A DNA stretch of 64,000 bases, from NCBI GenBank assembly GCA_003116995.1, contig BDSL01000018.1, positions 496,001 to 560,000 on the forward strand. Reading direction: 5' to 3'. The notes beneath the pieces are model-generated. The model was given only the letters and a program-made list of their open reading frames with translations, had not been told where the DNA came from and made no database searches. This document shows, piece after piece, positions 1 to 12,105 of this stretch (its first letter is position 1; each line of letters begins with the position of its first letter). The stretch comes from Yamagishiella unicocca. Taxonomy: Eukaryota; Chlorophyta; Chlorophyceae; Chlamydomonadales; Volvocaceae. The translations under genes and the position numbers were made by a program.

Positions 1-1403
1 TAGATTGTCGGCGACGAAGTGAGCGTGCCTTAAGTTGTGGGCAGGGTTTCCCTTAACACAAGGCATACAATTTCATCGGAAATAGTTGATTAGTAACTTC
101 GATATCGCATAACAAAAGTTGTCTTCTACTCGATGTAACTACCGCAAGTACGACAATGAACCGCGGCTGATCATGCTGCGCTCCCGCGTACCCGTCGGCC
201 GAAGCCGGCAATCCTTCACCTCTCGGCATTTTCGACACACAGCCTGCCGTCTGCTCAGGCCAGGGATACCCAATGCGAAGCGCGTACAATGGCCAAGGCA
301 CGCCAAGGAAGGACCTTCGCCAATGCGCGAGGGAAACCTGACTGGCTTGCCCCCTAGCTTGGTATGGCCGTCAGCGCTGAGAGCCAGAGGTTCCTGAGCC
401 ACGTAGCTGTACACACTACATGCACTGACTTACATAACTTGGCCCCTCCTGCCATCATCGAACTGATGGGCTTGCAAGCGCACGCGCACTTAACATTGGA
501 GGTACCAAACACACGCAGGAAACAGACACCTTAATTACCGAGACACGAGGCACGAGCACGCAAAAACGCAGCGTACGGCAAGACCTATCCCACTGCGACG
601 GTTTGTACGATAAAAGAGTCCTCGACAAATGTTGCACGAGGCTAAACGTCCCCATAAACGTTATCGTCCTGCAAGAGTAGCCCGCATCCTACTGACTCTG
701 CCATCGAGATGCTTTAGTCAACCAGCGCAAAGATCTGGTCTCCGAAACCAAGCAAGCAAGCATGCATGTGCTCAAATCGCACGCAAGGACACACTAGGTA
801 CGCAGAGACGCTACTGCGCGGGCCGGTTCCAATATGGACGGCTCCGCTTCGCAACCACCGTTTCGAACAAATTTTAGGGGTTTGTGTTTTTACTATTAGC
901 ACCTGAGACACTACAGTCAATGAGCAGTGGTAGGCGCGGTACACCTCCGCGACATCCAGGCACAGCAGTGGGGAGGACTGCACAGCAGCTAGACACAGGG
1001 CCGCACATAACTTCCCTGCATTAAGCCATAACGTGCGATCCGTGTTGTGCCGCAGCTGTTGCCCCGCCCCTAGCCGTATGTCGGCCTCTCCCACAGCCTG
1101 CCGGCGCCAACCACCGCCGAAATTCCTCCCGTCAAGCCAGAGCTGCTCATTTTGCGCAACACCACCCACCCGCAAGCCCCGCGAGCGCCACATCCTGCCT
1201 TGCCCGCCTGTCCATCCAGCTCTAACGACAGCACAGAGTCAAGTCAGGAATATATATATGTGGAATACATGGCATCAGCAGTCAAGCGCCGATTTCGCGG
1301 ACAGGGGCCGGCAGCCCCTGCAAGATGACGTCACTATAAGGCGATAAGATCAATAACAGACCGAGAAGAAGTGCCCAGCGCTCCGAGCGGCCGCCAGCCG
1401 CCT
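1..1403. other. 3' flank of the CRAL-TRIO gene, no gene seen
   Basis: No convincing coding sequence on either strand; the open frames are short, overlap each other and have no recognisable motifs. A TGTAA motif on the minus strand (plus-strand TTACA at 429-433) could be the polyadenylation signal of the neighbouring minus-strand gene, which would give a 3' UTR of nearly 1 kb. That is long but possible for volvocine algae. Confidence 0.4.
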
Positions 1404-4400
1404 TCACGCCGCCGCCACATCCGGCGGCGGAGGCGAACCCCCAGGGGCAGTGGCACCCGGCTGCGCCTGCTGCAGCGCCTCCGAGCCGTTGGCCACGCTG
1501 GCGTTTGGCGTGCTCTTACGGAGGTGCACCTGCTCCATGGCCTCCCGGTGCGCCTCCTCAATGGGGTGCCAGTCGCCCTCGCCGCCCAGCTCCTTGGGCA
1601 ACAGCTGCACGGCACGAGGTCAGGTCAGGGAGGGGTTTCCGGAGGTCGTGAGATAGATGGGAGGGGTTTAGGAGCGAGGCCGGGGCATGGGGAACGGGGC
1701 TTGCGTGCTGGTTCGCCGAGCCGCTGCCAGGGGGCGACATCAAGAGCCCTGTGCTGCTGTTGCGGTTCCGGATGATCGTGACAGCCGGGCCTGGTGCTGC
1801 GCGGGAAGATCTTGCTGCGGGCCCCTTGATCCCAGCCCATGCCGCGCGCCCAGAACCAGCCTCTCCGCCACTGCCCCCGCGCCCACCTGCAAGTCAAAGA
1901 CCTTTCCGAACTCGTCATGCGCGGTCTTAGCGAACACGAAGTTGATCTTCGTCTTGGTGACCGGGTCAATCTGAGGTGGCGGTGGCACGAGGGAAGAGAG
2001 GGGAGGGGAGGGATCAGTCAGCAGCGCGGGAGGGGGATCAGATCGTCAGCAGCGCGGGAGGCAGGCAACGGCTGAGGCAGAACTAACAACAGAGTTCAGC
2101 ACGACGCCGGACATACACCTGGCCCAGGTAGCCCGTGTATGCAAAACCATAGCTGAACACGGCAGTCGCACAACGACGTACGGCAGCCACCACTCGATCC
2201 GCGCCCAACCCACCCCACCCACTGGGTGCCTGCAGCCGCCAGATCCCTGAGTGTATGTGCACCCTAATTCCAATACACTTGCCGCCCCCACTTACGAAGG
2301 GGCTCACCGCCCGCCACAGCGCGTAGAAGGCCATGGGCGCCTCGTACAGAAACAGCTGACCCAGGCGCTCCGGGTCTGTGGTGGGAGGTGGGAGGTGGGG
2401 TTGTGACTGCGTCTCTTCCCGAGGTTAGCGCCAGTATGCGGCGAGCCTGGAGGTGTGCCCCAGTCGCACCAACATTCTTAACCCAGTTGCCCCCGTTGAT
2501 GCTGCACGCACCCACGCACCCACAGTGGACTATATTCCCCAAGCGCAACGGCGCAATGGGCAAATGGGATGAGAGGTTGGGTGCGCCGACTGACCCATGG
2601 GACATCCCAACTGGGTGGAAAGCCGACCGCGCATGAACGACGACATACGACAAGGCCCGGCAGCGGCGCATGACTTACAGTGATTTTGTAGGAGCTCGAA
2701 CATGACTTGCAGCGCCGTCAGGTCCGCATTCTTCATGCTGAGATCTGGGGTGCGAGGGGCAGGCGGGGCAAGGGTGGGACGTGCTAAGTCCAGACGTCGT
2801 TGTTGCCGCGCGCCGCGCGGCGTGGGAGGGTGTGACAGCGCCCGTTCAGAGAAAGATCTTAAGTCGTGGCTGTCGGGCTGCAGCGGCAGCAATGCGTGCA
2901 GACGCGACAGACCAGCGGTGATGATGGCGGTGTCGGTGGTGAGCAGCTGCTCTACGGTGCCACCAGGCTGAAATGCAGCAGCAGGCGGGGAACAGTAGGT
3001 CGTGGGTCCCCCAAGCAGGGCGCGTGCCCCTAGTGGTGTCCGTTCCCGCCGCACTCACTCCGCAGGTCGAACAATCCAGTGAGCTTGCCATCCCACGTTT
3101 CATGTGAGTTCCTGGGGGGTTGGGTTAGCGGCGGGTTAGGGTTAGCGGCGGGTTAGGGTTATCGGAGAGGCGGTGGGAGGGTGAAGCTAACCAGGAGGCG
3201 ACCGGCAGTGACCAAGTGTCTGCCCCATGCCACTCCCTGCCCCTTCCGCCTCTGCCAACACGTTCGTCCCATCAGCTTTTGGCCCATCAAGCATACGCTG
3301 CGCCTCGCTTCCATACTCGCTGGTCGACGGTGCCAATAAGGTCCGCCTGTCGTTCGTCAGGGGCTCCTCCCTTCTTGGGGTCGGGAAAGGGGCGGCGACG
3401 ACGTCACCCGATAACAGGAAATATGTGTCGTCTCACCCGATGCGTACGGCAGTGTCGAGGGCGTATATGCAGAAGCCCACGGCGTCCTCCTTGCTGTCGA
3501 ACTTGCGGTGCCGCGCCCCCACGCCCAGCACGATGGGCCGACCCACCTTGTCCAGCCCCTGCAGAAACACCTGCGTGCGCGAGGGGAGGTATACTGGAGT
3601 GTGTCAGCTCAGAACGAGCAGGCGAGGGTACCATGTTTGCATACTTCAGAGCGAGTAAGCGGGAGAAGGACATGGCAAGGGCTGCGAACGCGCTTGGAAA
3701 GGGGCGCACGGTTTGTGAGGCAGCGGGAGCAGCGGCAGCGGCAGTGGCTGCAGTGTGTGTGCACGGAGGTTGCGCTTGCCTCCAGCCAGCGGGAATGGTC
3801 ATTCATCGTCTCGCACTCGCAGAGCACAACGATGGCGGCAGGCCCGGGTCCAGGTGGAGGTACCACCACCCACCACCTGCCTCCACCCTTGCCAGTGATG
3901 TTGCGGAACAGCACTGCGTGCAGGGCAAACCCCGGATCGAGCCCCGCCCGGTACTGATGCACATACGCGCTACGCGTTCATCCACACCGGCCAGGAGACC
4001 CATCCAGCCACAAGCACGCGCCAGCCCACCAGCCACCTGCTTCCGCGAACAGACCCCCCTTACACGGGTTTCCTCGGCCCCCCTCCCGTTCTCCAGCATG
4101 CATCTCAAAACGTCTGTTCTAAACGGGTTTTTTCTCGCATCCACGGGTCTTCCTCGGCCCCCCTCCCGTTCCTCTTTACCACATCACACCCAGCTCGCCC
4201 ACCTTCTCTTGCTTTAGATTAACCTGGACGCCATGGTGGTCCTCCTCCACCGGGCGCCCGGGGCCCCGCCGCCAGGTGATGTGCTTTTCAAGCATAACTG
4301 CAGCGGCCTGCAGGGGGCCGGGTGAATGGAGGAGGAGCGGCGACCGCTGTGGAGTAACGATTAGGCAGGCTTTGATGTTTCGGGGGCCCTCCCGTTGGGG

Positions 4401-5094
4401 GATCCGTCGGAGGCCGTAGCGGCAAAGGCGACGGTGGGAGGAAGTTTCCAGGGTTGAGCATTTAAGGGCACAGTGCAGGCTGGAGAGGACGGCGGGGAGA
4501 GGGACTCACGCACGGGAACGTCAGCAGCGCGGAGCAGCCCGGCGTGCAGCAGTACGCGCCGCGTTTAGAGCGTCAGCAAGTGCTTAGTAACTGCGTGACG
4601 GCAATGTGAGGACTATTGAGTTGCTGTTGACATGCTGTTTTAGGTCGTGCAGGAACGCACTTCAAAATGCAGCACCTCGAGACGGCAAACGCGGGGCGTG
4701 ACCCATGGGTGTGACCTCCGATGCAACTACCCGAAGTGGAAAGCCAATCGCATCAGCCAGCAGGAGGTGCAGGACACACGGCCTTATACTGTATTTAAGA
4801 ACCTTTCTGTAGCAAGAGTTGCTTACGAAGGCATCTTTGTGCACGAAAACCCAAACGGCATGCTGAGCCCGTCCGACCGCTCAACCGAGGTTACATTATC
4901 GCAACCCCTTTCATCTGACCCTGCCCACGCACCTTGATATCTCCTTTCCGTGCCACCAGCCATCGAGTCAGCAGCTTGTCTGTCAGGCCTCCTTCAAAGG
5001 CGCTCGTGAGTACTTCGTGCGCATCGTGGGGCAAAAGCTTCCGCAGTTCGTCTATATCATGTTGATTTGGATGATAAGTGGGATGCGGCGACAT
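1404..5094 (-). CDS. Sec14-like CRAL-TRIO domain protein
   Basis: Eight exons: 5094-4933, 4307-4224, 3570-3437, 3111-3059, 2744-2679, 2375-2296, 1970-1887 and 1604-1404. They join in frame to 287 residues. The N-terminal CRAL-TRIO-N helices (LTDKLLTRWLVARKGDI, then VMLEKHITWRR) precede the lipid-binding fold (LDKVGRPIVLGVGARHRKFD, TWDGKLTGLFDLRNLSMKNA, YPERLGQLFLYEAPMAFYAL, IDPVTKTKINFV, LLPKELGG near residue 222). These are the diagnostic Sec14 blocks in the right order. The family shuttles phosphatidylinositol, phosphatidylcholine or tocopherol-like ligands between membranes; the ligand here is unknown. No GOLD or nodulin domain follows and the C-terminus is Pro/Ala-rich, so this is a short, probably cytosolic type. 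The ATG at 5094 is the first Met of exon 1; an upstream exon cannot be excluded. The gene is divergent from the M16 homologue. Confidence 0.9.
3122..3166. repeat. Short GGGTTA/GGCGGGTTA tandem repeat
   Basis: Repeated GGGTTAGCGGC and GGGTTAGGGTTA units in intron 3 of the CRAL-TRIO gene. They resemble degenerate telomeric DNA but are too short to be a true telomere tract. Confidence 0.6.
4071..4171 (-). mobile_element. Intronic short interspersed element, family A, with 21-bp direct repeats
   Basis: Lies in intron 2 of the CRAL-TRIO gene. A 59-bp core (4092-4150, sense on the minus strand) carries GAGGAAGACCCGTGGATG-like and GATGCATGCTGGAG-like blocks that recur in other introns of this window. 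It lies between two exact 21-bp copies at 4071-4091 and 4151-4171, which look like a target-site duplication. No coding capacity. Confidence 0.7.
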
Positions 5095-5433
5095 CTCGTG
5101 CAAACAGATCGGCAAGGCAACGAGAGAGTGACGTTGTCAAATAACTCGGAGATACCGGTAGCAGAGGCACAGGCAAAACTTAAACAACGGATTGTTACAA
5201 CCAATTGGCATTTAAATATTGATTAGATTGATGCGCACCGCTCACCACTTGCTCGCTCTGGCAAGTGGCAACGCTCCAATGCATGAGACATTTCCGTACA
5301 GAAACCGTACATACGTTTCCTACAACTCGCTCCTTTTGTGCAATCGTGGGCATGCTATGTATGACATTGCAGGTGCTGTAATTGCATTTGCTTGTTGACC
5401 GTGTACCATTGCTCCATTGGTTGCACATCACCA
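5095..5433. promoter_or_regulatory. Divergent promoter region, CRAL-TRIO / M16 homologue
   Basis: The two start codons face away from each other across about 340 bp, so both promoters and both 5' UTRs must fall here or overlap the first exons. The stretch is less GC-rich than the flanking exons. No clear TATA box could be assigned. Confidence 0.45.
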
Positions 5434-8400
5434 ATGCTAGAGGGCGTGGGAGCGCGCCATGCTTCATGGACAGGCGCGACGAAGCAACTGAGCGGACACC
5501 ATACTGCGCTTTTGCTGCCGAAACCCTCGCGTCCATCTGTGCTCCGACGCTTCCGCCAGCCCTATGCCACCGCTCCACACCAACTCCTTGCCATCCCTGC
5601 CACCACCGCTGCTGGCCCTGTCGACAGCATCCAGAACGCCGCCAGCACTAGCGGCAGGCCGATCGTTCCAGAGGGACCAGCGCACCAAAGCCGCTCTCGG
5701 AGCGCAACACCCCTCCGGCAGCTCCGGCCCCCCACCAGCCCCGGCCAGCTCCTCCAGGATGTGCCCCTCGCGATGGCCGCAGCAGCACGATCCGCGACGG
5801 CGGTCCTGCTGGCGGCCGCCGTCTCCCTGACGGCGACGCTTGGTCTCCCTGACGCCGCCGCCGCAGCGGCGCTTGTGCCGCCACCGACCGCCCTGATCAC
5901 AGCCCCAGCGGAGGCGCTGGCGCCGGCGCCGCTGGCCGAGCCCGCCACCCTCACCGCGTCCCCGCCGCCACCCAGTGAAGCCTCCCTCCGCTTCACCAGC
6001 CCGGACATGTTGGAGCGGCTGCCGCCCCTCCCCACCGACTTCCCGCCGCTGCCGGAGTTCAAGCTGCCCAGATACACCACGGTGCGCCTGCCTGTGTCCT
6101 CATTGCTGAGTTGCGGTATGCTTTCGAGAAAGGTGGTTAACGGCGGGCTCGGGTGTTGGATGGCTCACCCAGCCTCTGCAAGTCTCTGCTGCCGTCCCGT
6201 GCAGGCCCGCTGCCTCACCGGGCCCCCAGTGCCGACCCACGGGTTTCCTCTCACACACATACCCCTCCTTCCCCGGCCGCCGCTTAACTCACCCTATAGA
6301 AAAAAAGAACCCGGTGTGAGGGGGGAGCCCGTCGGGGGTTCTCCCCCTCACACCGGGTTCTTTTTTGCTATCCCCCGCTCCTTCCCAGGCCCCCGCTCCA
6401 CTCGCTCCATGTGCCCCCCCCGCTCCACTCGCGCTATGTGTCCTCCCCGCTCCACTCGCTCCATGTGGCCCCCCCGCTCCACTCGCTCCATGTGCCCCCC
6501 CCGCTCCACTCGCTCCATGTGGCCCCCCCGCTCCACTCGCTCCATGTGGCCCCCCCGCTCCACTCGCTCCATTTGCCCCCCCCGCTCCACTCGCTCCATG
6601 TGGCCCCCCCGCTCCACTCGCTCCATGTGCCCCCCCCGCCCCTCCCCCTCCCCCCCGCTCCTCCCCAGGCCCAGCTGCGCAACGGCCTGCGGGTGTTCCT
6701 GCTGCGGGACGACGAGGTGCCGCTGGTGAGGGCGACGCTCATCATCCGCGGAGGCCAGTACGGCAGCCCGCCGGATAAGGTGCGGTGGAGCAGGGGACGA
6801 AGATGGGGCCGGGGGCGGGAGACGTGGGGGGCAGGGTCCGTCCCTCGGGGAAGGGGGGACACTGCGGGGAAGGCGGGACACCGCGGCTGAGGGCGAGCTG
6901 GGCCAAGGGGCGGGTTACGCTGGTTGCACAGCCTTACAAGGCTTGCATGAAATGTACCCCACTTCTCCCACGAATAGCACCCATGCAGCACACCGGGTGA
7001 GGCGACCACTAATACTACGCCACTCCTTACCCGGGACCCTCCCTTCCCGGCTTCCCGCCCGCCCCATGCCCCGCCCCCCCGGCGCAGGTGGGGATGGCCT
7101 CGGTAACGTCGTACGTGCAGCGGGCGGGCGGCAGCACAGCGCACCCCACCCCCGCCCTGGACAACCGGCTGGAGGAGCTGGCCGCAAGCATCGAGATCGG
7201 GGCGGGTCCGCAGGCATTCAGCGCGGACATGCAGTGCCTGGAGGAGGACACGGAGGAGGTGATGGGCCTTATGGCGGAGATCGTCAGGTGGGGGGGCAGA
7301 CAGCGGGGGGCGGTGAGGGGCCCTGCGGGGGGCCGCTGTGCAGGCGGCGGCGGGGTATTGAGGGGGGCCCGCCTCGGCCGATCTAGCGGCGGAGGTTCCT
7401 CGGCTCCGGCAGCAGCAAGCGGCAGCAACGGCGCACAGTGACCCACGTTGCGTTGGGCGCCGTCTGTTATTGCGGCATGCGGTCAGCGCGCCGCGCCGTT
7501 TTGACGACCACGTGTGCTGCCACACGACCCGCACCGCACCCACACTGCCGCCAGGTCTCCCGTCCTCCCGGGCGACAAGCTGGCGCTGTACCAGGCGCAG
7601 CTGCTCAACGCGCTGGACCACCAGAATGACTCCCCGGGGGCGGTGGGCCGCCGCAAGATCACCAAGCTGATGTACGGCCCCGACTCCATCTACTCGCGCA
7701 CGCCCACCAAGGCCGGCGTGGCGTCCATCACGCCCGAGGACATGCGGTCCTACGTGGCCACCTGGGAGCGCCCCGATGCGGCGGTGCTGGGGGTGGTGGG
7801 TGACTTCGAGCCGCGCAAGATGCTGGCGCTGGTGGAGAAGGAGTTCGGGGGCTGGGCGCCCGCGCCAGGGCAGCCGGCGGAGCCGCCGGCGGTGCCGCGT
7901 GGCGCGCCGCCGGCGGTGCCGGCGGTGGTTCAGGCGGCGGCGGCGGCGGCGCAAGCCAGCTTGACGCCCGATGTTGCCAGGGGGCCAGTGTCGTCCGACC
8001 CTTCCTCCTCCTCCTCCTCCTCCTCCTCGTCACCCTCCTCGTCACCCTCCCTTGCCCGCCCGGCGTCGGCGGCGGCGAGGCGGCCCGTGGTGTACCTGGT
8101 GGACCGGCCGGGGCTGACGCAGGTGAGCCAGCTGCGTGGCGGTCCCACCGATTGTCCGATTCGTTGTAGGGAGAAGTGACGGGCAAAATCCGTCGTTTGG
8201 TACCCGGAGGGTCCTAATTCCTAAGCCCCAGCGGCTTCAGCAGCGGCCCCCAGCCCCACCGCAACCACCCGCGTTGGGGCGGCTCTGCTGCTTTCGCCCT
8301 CGCTGACTGCATCACCCCTCGCCTACGCTTGGGCTCAAGTCCCCACTGTTGCCAACGCAAGCCCCCTCTACCTCCCAATACGTTCATCTCCCGCCCGCCT

Positions 8401-10172
8401 GACTTCCCCCTGGCGCGTGTTCCGCCCGTGACGCCCCAGGCCAACGTGCTCACCGCCGAGCCCGGTATCTCGCTGTCCGACCCGGACATGTTCGCTCTGG
8501 ACGTGCTGGGGGGCGTGTTCAACTCGTTCGGCGGCCAGCTGTTTGACACGATCCGCAGCCGGGAGGGGCTGGCGTACTCGGTGTCGGGCTCGTGGGACAG
8601 CCCCCCCGACCACCAGGGGCTGTTCCTGGCAGGTGGGAGGGGCGGGGAGGAACAAGTAAACCGAAACCAAAACCGCAACAAAACCGAACGCCAGTGAACC
8701 GAAGCCAAGGAGGCGTACCTGGGCGCCCCCAGTGTCACCCCAACGCACAAGACATGGACAATAACAGCAGCCGCTGCGTAAAAAGGAGCTGATGCTTAGG
8801 GTCGGGACCCGAGGGGGGCTCCCAGGCGTTTGCCCCTGTCCCTGGCCGACCCAGGGAAGGGTGAGGGAGGGGCATGGCCGGAAGGGGCTCCCGGGAACCA
8901 TGCGCCCACAACACACCCGTTGCTCGTGCTGTTTGCCGCCGGTTCCTCGTCCCACCTCGCCGCCACCTGCGCCCTCCCCTCTACTCTCGTCCAAGCGAGT
9001 AGTGCCTCGTGTGTCCTTTGGCGACTCACCGGTGGTCTCCTCCCCCCTCCCTGGCCCTCCCTGGCCTTCCCTGGCCCTCCCTGGCGCGCCAGGCGGCCAG
9101 ACGTCCTCCCCCGGTGAGTTCCTCAAGTCCCTGCGCCAGCTGCTGGCCCGGGCGGCAGTGGAGCCGCCCAGCGAGGACGAGCTGGAGGCCTCCAAGGCGG
9201 AGACGCTCAACTCGTTCGCCTTCAACTTCTCCAGCACCTCCAACCAGCTGCAGCGCATCCTGGTATACGACCTGCTGGGGCTGCCACAGGTGGGTGCGTG
9301 TATGTGCGTGTGTGTATGTATGCGTATGTTAAAATACACATACGTGTCGGTGTACATGTTTATGTATCAGGCGTAAAAGTCTATCCATGTATGTGAGTAT
9401 CGGTTTGACGCTAAGCCTCGAATACGAGGTGGTAGGGAGGAGACGCTGCTGCAGGGCCTTATTATGACCCCTGCATGGTCGCCCCTCGGGGCTCGCAGCA
9501 CACGCGACCTACGTTGCGCCAAAAGTGGCGACAGCTAAACTCCGGGATGCGCGGTCCCGCTCGCGGACGCGGCACCTTAGGGCTGCGGGGGTTACTGATA
9601 ATGTTTATCTTCGTCGAGCCGAGTGTGGGGTCGCTCAATATGGGGTACAGCGGGGGACCGGGGGCGTGCGTCAACCGCCGCAGCTAAGCCGCGCTTCCAC
9701 TGTGGGCCTGCGCAAGGACAGCCCACGGCTCCAGGGGCGGCCCTCCGCGTCGCGATTTGCGCCGTCAACAGCCTCCCACGTCGGATCGGGGCGAATCCAA
9801 GGACAGAAGCGCACGTGAGAACTTTTGCTATGTGCAAACACTTGTCAAGTACGCCTCGCTGTAGAGTGCGCTTCGCTGATAAGCGCGCTTCATCCTCCTG
9901 TCCTTCCGTCCTTCCTCCTTTCTGATGCTGCTTCCGCTGCTGCTGCTCCCGCTGCTGCTGCTGCTTCCGCCCCCCTGCCTCAGGACTTCCTGTTCAAGTA
10001 CTTTCGGGGCATCGAGGACGTGGACCAGCGCGCCGTGGCGGTGGCGGCGGCGGCGCACTTGCACCCGGAGCTGCAGGCCGTGGTGGTGGTGGCGGACCGC
10101 GAGGTGGCGCAACCCAGCCTGGAGGCGGCGGGCTTCGAGGTGCTGCCCATGCGGCTGGACGATGCGGCGTAG
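5434..10172 (+). CDS. M16-family (insulinase-like) peptidase homologue, plastid-type, HxxEH missing
   Basis: Seven exons: 5434-6081, 6669-6779, 7088-7287, 7555-8122, 8440-8632, 9093-9289 and 9984-10172. They join in frame to 701 residues. The M16 fold is clear: LRNGLRVFLLRDDEVPLVRA (from residue 218), LDNRLEELAASIEIGAG, LYGPDSIY-like block, ATWERPDAAVLGVVGDF, then the second half with DPDMFALDVLGGVF, IRSREGLAYSVSG and GGQT. The helix that should carry HxxEH reads VGMASVTSYVQRAGG, so the zinc site is absent. This resembles the non-catalytic partner of bacterial and organellar M16B pairs. The first 216 residues are basic/Ser/Ala-rich and then contain a hydrophobic Ala-rich stretch after a Met at 5773, suggesting a bipartite plastid (possibly lumen) targeting region. 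The start could therefore be 5434 or 5773 (588 residues). Poly-Ser and Ala/Pro inserts lie near residue 470. Confidence 0.88.
6301..6366. repeat. Perfect 24-bp inverted repeat (hairpin)
   Basis: The arms at 6301-6324 and 6343-6366 are perfect reverse complements around an 18-bp loop, inside intron 1 of the M16 homologue. The arms begin and end in A6/T6 runs. It could be a fold-back element remnant or an intronic hairpin; no coding sequence is involved. Confidence 0.85.
6394..6645 (+). repeat. Minisatellite of about 27 bp, nine copies
   Basis: Unit GCTCCACTCGCTCCATGTGG followed by a variable C-tract, tandem in intron 1 of the M16 homologue just before the acceptor at 6668. Because 27 is a multiple of three, long open frames appear on both strands here (HSLHVAPPL repeats), but they are artefacts of the repeat. 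Confidence 0.9.
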
Positions 10173-10228
10173 CCGTAGGCGGGTGGGAGGGTTGTATGCA
10201 AACAGGAAGCGTGCAGTTTGGCTGTGAG

Positions 10229-10233
10229 TGTAA
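10229..10233 (+). terminator. TGTAA polyadenylation-type signal after the M16 homologue
   Basis: TGTAA lies 57 bp past the TAG stop. It is the usual volvocine polyadenylation motif. Another TGTAA near 10497 is an alternative. Confidence 0.45.
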
Positions 10234-12105
10234 CCAGGGGTGGTCGTGGTCGAGTGCGATCTAGGCGGCAGGAGATGGTAGGAGGGTTTGCGGAAGGTTT
10301 AGCTAGAACACGCTGGGGCAGGATGATGTTTATCCGAATGGCGAACTGGACGGAAAATTGGATGGTCATTGTTGCAAGCGCAGTGTGAGATCGGCACTGA
10401 GAGGTGTCTTGGCTGGGTACTGAAAGCTTTGGAATGGAACCTGGAACGCGAGAATCTCGAGGAGCACCCGCAAGGATCGCGATGCACGTTTTGTCTTGTA
10501 AGTGTGGCAAAGGGAGTGCGTGGCGCCGACGCGAAGCGCAAACGGTGTGAGGTAGACCCTACGCTGCTGAACACGGCTCGACTTCCTCTCACGCGCTTCA
10601 CGCTAGTGTCGGTTCATGCAGGTCCTTCTGAAGACGTTTTTACACATTGAGGATGACTGCATTAGGGGTGGCCCATGCCGCGCAAGCAGGATGCCGTTGG
10701 TAGGCGAAGAGTCGGTCATGGCGACTACGGGTATACGGAGCGTAGCGGAGAGCCTCAACCTACAGTGCTCTCAAGCTGTGTTGTAGATAGAGATTACCAC
10801 TATATTACAGGACCGTTGAGGCCGGCTGCAAGGGCTCGGCTTCCGACGAACCCGGCGGGCGACGCTACGGACTGACAGCTCTCCTTGGATCTTCTGCGGT
10901 TACTCTAGGGATCAACCTGCCCTGGACACTCGTCATTGAACTGTAATAGCTTAGTAAACTCGCGTGGGCTTTTCGGCCTGCTTCGGAAAGATGGCTTGCT
11001 AGACGGATGTGGCCGGCTCTCACCGCAAGTGCAGTGACAAGTTTGGCAACAGGAGTGTTGCTGAGAAATAGGCGCAATAGCGGCCGATCTACAAGAGGCA
11101 AAGCGGACGAGGAGACTGGCTTGCGCCAGGTGCGTCACGCTCTCTTGAAGGGACCAGTAAGGTGTGTGTGACCATTGCTGTGATCGCTGTGCAACTGCAT
11201 TCGGTTTATATGTTACGGGGAATCTGATGCCGAGTTGCTTAGAGTTTTAGCTATTTGCTCGACGCGTTACCTCGAGGAGACGCGGAGAGCCCCACCAATT
11301 TGCAGTACGCGTCATCGATATTTGCCACTGTGGTAGGCCATTAGCGTGACATCACGTGCTAGCCTGACTTCGAGGCCTCGGACAGCCCTTTGCGCGCGAA
11401 GATGATTCAATACTTGCCGCACGCGCCTTCGCTAGAGCCGTAACGCAGTCCCTGCAGTGTCACAAAAAGATATAAACATATAATACTCGCCAAGGCACGC
11501 GGCGAGTGCTTGGCCCTTGCCTTGACCCTGCATCCAACCACCAGGAGCGGAGTTTGCCGGAGCCATTGGGAGCGCGCAGCAACTTAACTGGCGCCCTTGA
11601 CAGGGCGAACTCAGCCCACGAAACCTCAGGCGGCAACGGCGCAAAGGCCCCAAGCGGCTCCCCATCAGCGCCACGGACGCCCTCGGGCGCCCCTCTTAGC
11701 CTGAACAGCGGCCCCAGCATACGGAGCCCGCCACAAGGCGGCGAGGCCGACCCAGAAGAGGTCGCGGCAACGCAGGACCGTAGCGCGCAGCCCCCGACCT
11801 CGGACAGCAGCAGCGGCCCCCGGGTCTCCCTCCAGGCGCGCCTCGAGGCCGCTTCGGCCGATCCTGCGGCGGAGCCGCCTCATAGCCAGCAGCAGCGCCA
11901 GCAGCAGCAGCAGCTTCCGGCAGATACCAGCGCCGCGGCAGCAGCTGCAGCGGAGTGCGGCGCGGAGGCAGGACCCACGGCTGCTCACGCCGCGGAGGCG
12001 CCAGCCCTAACGCGCGGCAGCCCCAGCCCCTCCTACCGCGGGCGGGTGCGGGAGCAGTGCGAACAAATCACCAAGCGGGTGGACATCAACCCCACTACCA
12101 CCACC
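10234..12105. other. Intergenic region and 5' leader of the large coiled-coil gene
   Basis: No gene recognised from 10.2 to 11.4 kb. A TATA-like stretch (GATATAAACATATAATA, 11469-11485) could be a promoter element. From there to 12106 there is no ATG in any frame, which fits a long leader. The frame upstream of 12106 is nevertheless open for about 600 bp and Ser/Ala/Gln-rich, so an unseen upstream exon that adds N-terminal sequence remains possible. Confidence 0.5.
11469..11485 (+). promoter_or_regulatory. TATA-like element upstream of the coiled-coil gene
   Basis: AT-rich TATAAACATATAA in an otherwise GC-rich setting, about 620 bp before the proposed ATG. The assignment rests on composition and position only. 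Confidence 0.3.

Noticed and set aside
3216..4217. 333-codon plus-strand open frame
   Set aside because: Antisense to the CRAL-TRIO exon at 3570-3437 and made mostly of intron complement; no motif.
6365..6890. Long open frames on both strands with HSLHVAPPL or HMERVERGG repeats
   Set aside because: They are readings of the 27-bp intronic minisatellite; the unit is a multiple of three so all frames stay open. The splice sites and M16 motifs on either side show it is intron.
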